Positions 19,730-21,706 of a stretch of 21,706 nucleotides of DNA are shown piece by piece. The position numbers and the translations under genes were made by a program. Location of the stretch: NCBI GenBank assembly GCA_028702365.1, contig JAQVOZ010000003.1, forward strand, positions 1-21,706. The letters are read 5' to 3'. This DNA is from Candidatus Omnitrophota bacterium. Its GTDB lineage: Bacteria > Omnitrophota > Gorgyraeia > Duberdicusellales > 4484-171. Position 1 is the stretch's first letter. Each line of letters opens with the position of its first letter. Under the pieces are notes generated by a model that saw nothing but the letters and a program-made list of their open reading frames with translations, had not been told where the DNA came from and searched no databases.

Positions 19730-21706
19730 TTAACGTTTTTCCGCAGCGGTTATTTCTTTAATTTGCGAAAACACTTCCTGCGCAGATATCTTCTCCATGC
19801 ACAAATTCGTTTTATCGAGCTTGCATTTGGGTTTATAGCAAAAAGAACAAAGGAGTTCTTTGCATATTATGTAAAGATTTTTACTTTTAACTGTATGGCG
19901 GTTTGGGTCAGTTGGCCCAAAAAGGCCAATCGTAGGTATATCCAGCGCCTGCGCCAGATGAAGCGTGGCTGTATCGGGAGTAATAAAAACTTTTAACCGC
20001 TTAATTACTGAAGGCAGGTCGGAAAGGGCTGTTTTTCCGCATAAATTGATAGGCGCGCGGGCAGCCTGCGATTCTATCTCTTTAGCGATTTCGCAACTCT
20101 CAAGATCCCCCAGCAAGACGACTTTATGCGACAGCAAATTCTTATTTATGAGTTCAATGAGAGATTTTATCTGATTAACCGGCCAATTTTTGGTAAGCCA
20201 TTTTTTAGAAGCCGACACATTTATGCCTATTAGATTTTCCTCATTCGCAAAAAATTTTTCTGAAATACCCGGTTTTATATCCCAAAAAACTAATTTTTTT
20301 TCTTTAATGCGGGTGCCAATAAGTTCCAGGATTTTTTCCTGGGAAGAAAGTGGATCGATATTTCGTACGTATCGTATGTGTTTTGTTAGCAAGAATCCCC
20401 ATTTACGTAAATAGCCGAAGGAGTATTGCGGAAAGGTTAAAAAAGAAATTAAATGTGACGCGCGGCTGTTCTGCAGGTCCAAAATATAATCGAAAGCGCG
20501 CCTGCGCAGGTCTTTGGCTATTGATGAGATATTTTTCAGGCGCTTGTAATCGTTTTCCAGCGTTATTACGCTGTCGACATAAGGGCAGCCGTAAAGAATG
20601 GGGGCATATTTTTTAAGGACAAGAATGCTTATTTTTCCCTCAGGAAAACTTTCCTTTAGGGCCTTTAGCGATGGTAGCGCCAGGATAATGTCTCCCAGAG
20701 ATGAAATTTTAATCACCAAAATACGTTTTAGGCGCAAGGCTTGTTTGTAAACCTGTTCTGTCTCTCTAAGAGATTTTTCCATTGAGTATAGTTTTTCGAT
20801 TTTTTCTCTTGCGTTTTTCGCTATCATGTCAGCCAGCGCGGTATCATCAGCTAATTTCAATATGGCTTTTGCTATCGCCTCGCTGTTTTTTGGCTCAACC
20901 ATTATGCCGTTTGTTCCGTTTTCAATTATTTCTGACACTCCGCCAACTTCGGTAGCAACTATCGGTATGCCGCAGGCTGAGGCTTCAAGTACCGCCCTCG
21001 GGAAAGCTTCATCTATGACAGATGCCGACACCGCTATTTTTGCCTCACTAAGGACGCTTCCAACGTCCTGCCTAAAACCAGAAAATTCTACGTTATGGTT
21101 TAAAGAAAAACGGTTGACTAATGTTTTTAGCTGCTGAAAATATTCCATTTTTGTTTTATCCGGAGCGCCTACTATTTTAAGTTTTAAATAGGGATTTTGA
21201 CGCACGACTTTTTTAAACCCTTCTATCAGGTACTCATAGCCCTTAGAGGGAGTTATCCTTCCTATGCTTACGATAGTATTGCTTTGTTTTCTTTTGCTGC
21301 TTTCGGTAAATTTAAATTTATCCAAATTTACCCAACGGTTTATGACGACGATTTTTTCCTCCGGAACAAAGAATTTTTCTTTCATATGCCGCGCAACAGC
21401 CCGCGATGGGCAAATTACTATTTTACCCCAGCCCATAACTTCGCTGGGCCATTTACTTTTATAGATACCGTGGATAGTTGTGATGTAGCAGGCATTCTTT
21501 CCTCGGGATGCAAAAAAGCTGAGCCATCCCGGGACCCTTGAACGTGCATGAATAATGTTTACCTTTTCTCTGTCGATTATTTTTCTAAGTTTAGGGATAA
21601 GCAAGAGGGAAAAAAGCGATTTTTTATATACGGGCAATTCATAATGGGTAATACCTTCTTTTTCTAGTTCTTTTACCCTGCGGCCTCCTCCGCTTATAAC
21701 GATGTT
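19730..21706 (-). CDS. Fused GT4-GT9 glycosyltransferase, N-terminus missing
   Basis: The frame is open to the right window edge, giving 658 visible residues; a TTG at 21637 is not the real start, because the preceding residues (ISGGGRRVKELEKEGITHYE) continue a GT4 N-terminal domain. GT4 part (about 1-324): TTIHGIYKS, SIGRITPSKG and the EX7E pair E233/E241 (DEAFPRAVLEAS). GT9 part (from about 326): KRILVIKISSLGDIILALPS, KKWLTKNWP and TPDTATLHLAQAL, where NDSGPxH is replaced by PDTATLH; a four-Cys end (CSFCYKPKC, then C) follows. There is almost no linker, and the GT9 part begins as an independent GT9 protein would, so it looks like two adjacent genes joined. It probably adds two successive sugars to a surface glycan. 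An in-frame TTG (about 20737) could allow separate GT9 synthesis. Confidence 0.87.
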   Translation of the reverse strand, partial: NIVISGGGRRVKELEKEGITHYELPVYKKSLFSLLLIPKLRKIIDREKVNIIHARSRVPGWLSFFASRGKNACYITTIHGIYKSKWPSEVMGWGKIVICPSRAVARHMKEKFFVPEEKIVVINRWVNLDKFKFTESSKRKQSNTIVSIGRITPSKGYEYLIEGFKKVVRQNPYLKLKIVGAPDKTKMEYFQQLKTLVNRFSLNHNVEFSGFRQDVGSVLSEAKIAVSASVIDEAFPRAVLEASACGIPIVATEVGGVSEIIENGTNGIMVEPKNSEAIAKAILKLADDTALADMIAKNAREKIEKLYSMEKSLRETEQVYKQALRLKRILVIKISSLGDIILALPSLKALKESFPEGKISILVLKKYAPILYGCPYVDSVITLENDYKRLKNISSIAKDLRRRAFDYILDLQNSRASHLISFLTFPQYSFGYLRKWGFLLTKHIRYVRNIDPLSSQEKILELIGTRIKEKKLVFWDIKPGISEKFFANEENLIGINVSASKKWLTKNWPVNQIKSLIELINKNLLSHKVVLLGDLESCEIAKEIESQAARAPINLCGKTALSDLPSVIKRLKVFITPDTATLHLAQALDIPTIGLFGPTDPNRHTVKSKNLYIICKELLCSFCYKPKCKLDKTNLCMEKISAQEVFSQIKEITAAEKR

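Noticed and set aside
1..21706. CRISPR array, tRNA, rRNA, insertion sequence or phage genes
   Set aside because: No direct-repeat arrays, cloverleaf-like segments, transposase or integrase motifs were recognised on either strand.

Overview
**Organism.** The window is AT-rich and almost completely coding, with every recognisable gene on the minus strand. It suggests an anaerobic Gram-negative bacterium: it has ADP-heptose-type (GT9) glycosyltransferases, lipoproteins with DUF3568-like and thermonuclease-like domains, and an energy-converting [NiFe] hydrogenase. This mix fits uncultured lineages such as Candidatus Omnitrophota. That placement is an inference, since there is no rRNA or phylogenetic marker here.

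**Layout, in transcription order (high to low coordinates).** (i) 21706-14871 is a cell-surface polysaccharide/LPS cluster: a GT4-GT9 fusion glycosyltransferase (its 5' end is off the window), a GT4 glycosyltransferase, a membrane-anchored polysaccharide deacetylase, and three GT9 heptosyltransferase-type enzymes. The genes overlap or nearly touch. (ii) 14811-13624 encodes a response regulator with receiver, GGDEF and a C-terminal MshEN-like domain. (iii) 13623-13515 is the only clear control region. It holds a strong sigma70-type promoter (TTGACA-N16-TATACT) and a perfect 20-bp palindrome that matches the binding site of the NADH/NAD+-sensing repressor Rex. (iv) 13514-1953 is a very compact run of 15 genes for a group 4 membrane-bound [NiFe] hydrogenase: a HydB/HydG-type NAD(P)H-flavin/iron-sulfur module, a four-cluster ferredoxin, the NuoH-, NuoB-, NuoC- and NuoD-type hydrogenase core, a NuoL/MrpA-type subunit, a MrpA-C-terminal/MbhDE-type subunit, MrpB, C, D, E, F and G, and a HycF-type ferredoxin. 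(v) 1922-828 is a HAD phosphatase fused to a HycI-type hydrogenase maturation protease, followed by two small lipoproteins (816-406, and 409 off the window).

**How the genes work together.** The hydrogenase core keeps both CxxC pairs for the NiFe site and a C-terminal tail of the HycE type, so H2 chemistry is predicted. The complete Mrp-type ion-translocating set suggests coupling to Na+/H+ movement. The HydB/HydG pair suggests that NAD(P)H (alone or with ferredoxin) is an electron donor or acceptor. The Rex-like operator fits that reading, because the operon would then respond to the NADH/NAD+ ratio.

**Main anomaly.** The large-subunit gene carries an in-frame TAA at codon 29 (9295-9293), upstream of the first CxxC, in an otherwise intact 394-codon reading frame. 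It is either a sequence/assembly error, a very recent inactivation, or a natural readthrough/restart event.

No rRNA, tRNA, CRISPR array, insertion sequence or integrase was seen, and there is no gene-free stretch over 300 bases.
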